DNA of 6,351 nucleotides from an uncultured Roseburia sp. (GTDB lineage: Bacteria; Bacillota; Clostridia; Lachnospirales; Lachnospiraceae), in contig CAMGET010000081.1 of the NCBI GenBank assembly GCA_946055175.1, positions 1 through 6,351 of the forward strand, given 5' to 3'. The notes under the pieces are model-generated. The model was not told where the DNA came from. It saw nothing but the letters and a program-made list of their open reading frames with translations, and ran no database searches. Below, in pieces: positions 5,557-6,351 of this stretch. The stretch's first letter is position 1; every line of letters begins with the position of its first letter. The translations under genes were made by a program, and so were the position numbers.

Positions 5557-6351
5557 TTACCATGCTCTCTTCTTTAACCAGGTCTGCGCTAAGCCAAGCC
5601 AGCTTGTACACTCCGGCTGAAGTCCGGTACCATCACTGTTCTGTGAGAGCTCGTCTGCGGTAGAAAGTCCGTGTTTTCCGACCGGATACATGTGAAATTC
5701 TACCTCTACTCCATGCTTGTGCAGCTCACTTACAAAAAGAAGTGAATTTTCCACCGGAACACTGGCGTCTGATGCCGTATGCCAGATAAATGCCGGAGGT
5801 GTCTGCTCTGTCACATGTTTTTCCAGAGAAAGCTGCTCTAACAGTTCCACACTCTCCTGTCCTTTCATGAGCATATCAAAGGAGCCCCTGTGCGCAAACT
5901 CACCTGATGTGATTACCGGATAGCATAAAATCATGCCTGCCGGGCGCAGCCACTCTTTTTTCACACCGGATTTTTCGGAAAGCCATGCTTCCTGCCAGAA
6001 TACCCCAAGGGAAGCTGCAAGATGTCCGCCCGCGGAGCAGCCTAACACAAAAATCTTCTCTTCTATTACATTCCATTCCTCTGCATACTCATGCACCAGC
6101 TTCATTGCAGCCGCCAGTTCCAGAAGTTGTGTCGGGAAGACCGCCGGTGTCACCGAATAACGCAATACTGCCACATGCATGCCCATGGCTAAAAACCGGA
6201 CAGCCAGAGGCTCTGCCTCACGGTCTGACACATGATTATAACCACCGCCCGGGCAGATAAGAATCAACGGGCGTTTTTTCACCATCAGGCTTGCGCTTGC
6301 ATCCTGAATATATGTATATAATTTCGCTCCCTGCACGGAGCCTTCTGCATG
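5557..6351 (-). CDS. alpha/beta hydrolase, probable carbohydrate-type esterase (5' end outside window)
   Basis: This is a serine hydrolase of the alpha/beta fold, resembling the BD-FAE/acetylesterase-like group that removes acyl groups from sugars or polysaccharides. Numbered from the in-frame GTG at 6336, the features are CPGGGY (28-33, oxyanion-hole region), SDREAEP (37-43), the nucleophile elbow GCSAG (99-103, Ser101), HTASD (186-190, probable acid Asp190) and GKHG (220-223, probable catalytic His222). There is no signal peptide in the visible part. The frame stays open upstream of that GTG to the window edge (HAEGS precedes it), and family members usually have extra residues before the first strand. 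I therefore treat the gene as running off the window rather than starting at 6336. The substrate cannot be read from the sequence. It ends 10 bases before lysR. Confidence 0.85.
   Translation of the reverse strand, partial: HAEGSVQGAKLYTYIQDASASLMVKKRPLILICPGGGYNHVSDREAEPLAVRFLAMGMHVAVLRYSVTPAVFPTQLLELAAAMKLVHEYAEEWNVIEEKIFVLGCSAGGHLAASLGVFWQEAWLSEKSGVKKEWLRPAGMILCYPVITSGEFAHRGSFDMLMKGQESVELLEQLSLEKHVTEQTPPAFIWHTASDASVPVENSLLFVSELHKHGVEVEFHMYPVGKHGLSTADELSQNSDGTGLQPECTSWLGLAQTWLKKRAW

Noticed and set aside
6301..6336. GTG at 6336 as the true hydrolase start
   Set aside because: The frame stays open upstream to the window edge and the fold normally needs additional N-terminal residues. AAGG upstream of the GTG is not enough to set the start.

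Overview
The window looks like ordinary chromosome of a low-to-moderate GC Firmicute. The class Clostridia, and probably a gut-type Lachnospiraceae, is my inference. The support is strong AGGAGG-type ribosome binding sites, consensus sigma-A promoters in AT-rich spacers, a Gram-positive-style lipoprotein signal, and a LysR regulator of the streptococcal/clostridial sulfur-amino-acid type. No phage, plasmid or CRISPR signal is visible.

Layout: aroC (chorismate synthase, + strand, 147-1253) stands alone with its own promoter (33-61) and a hairpin behind it (1265-1308). A gene-free stretch of about 710 bases (1254-1967) follows. It holds a possible degraded reading frame on the minus strand and a striking foldback repeat of about 310 bp (1654-1964). 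All remaining genes lie on the minus strand. In transcription order they are a 5'-truncated alpha/beta hydrolase (6351-5557), a LysR-type regulator (5546-4641), then metN, metI and metQ (4490-1968), a complete D/L-methionine ABC importer. The met operon and aroC therefore converge on the foldback repeat.

How the genes work together: MetQ captures methionine at the outer face of the membrane, MetI is the channel subunit and MetN the ATPase with a C-terminal methionine-sensing domain. The gap between lysR and metN carries a near-perfect LysR-type operator (4573-4609, core ATAGG-N5-CCTAT). It is centred about 66 bases upstream of the start predicted from a strong promoter (TTAACA-18-TATAAT). The predicted leader is only about 35 nt, too short for an S-box (SAM) riboswitch. 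Regulation by the neighbouring LysR protein is therefore the most economical reading.

The gene content is conventional. The least explained signals are the foldback repeat abutting metQ and the operator/promoter arrangement upstream of metN.
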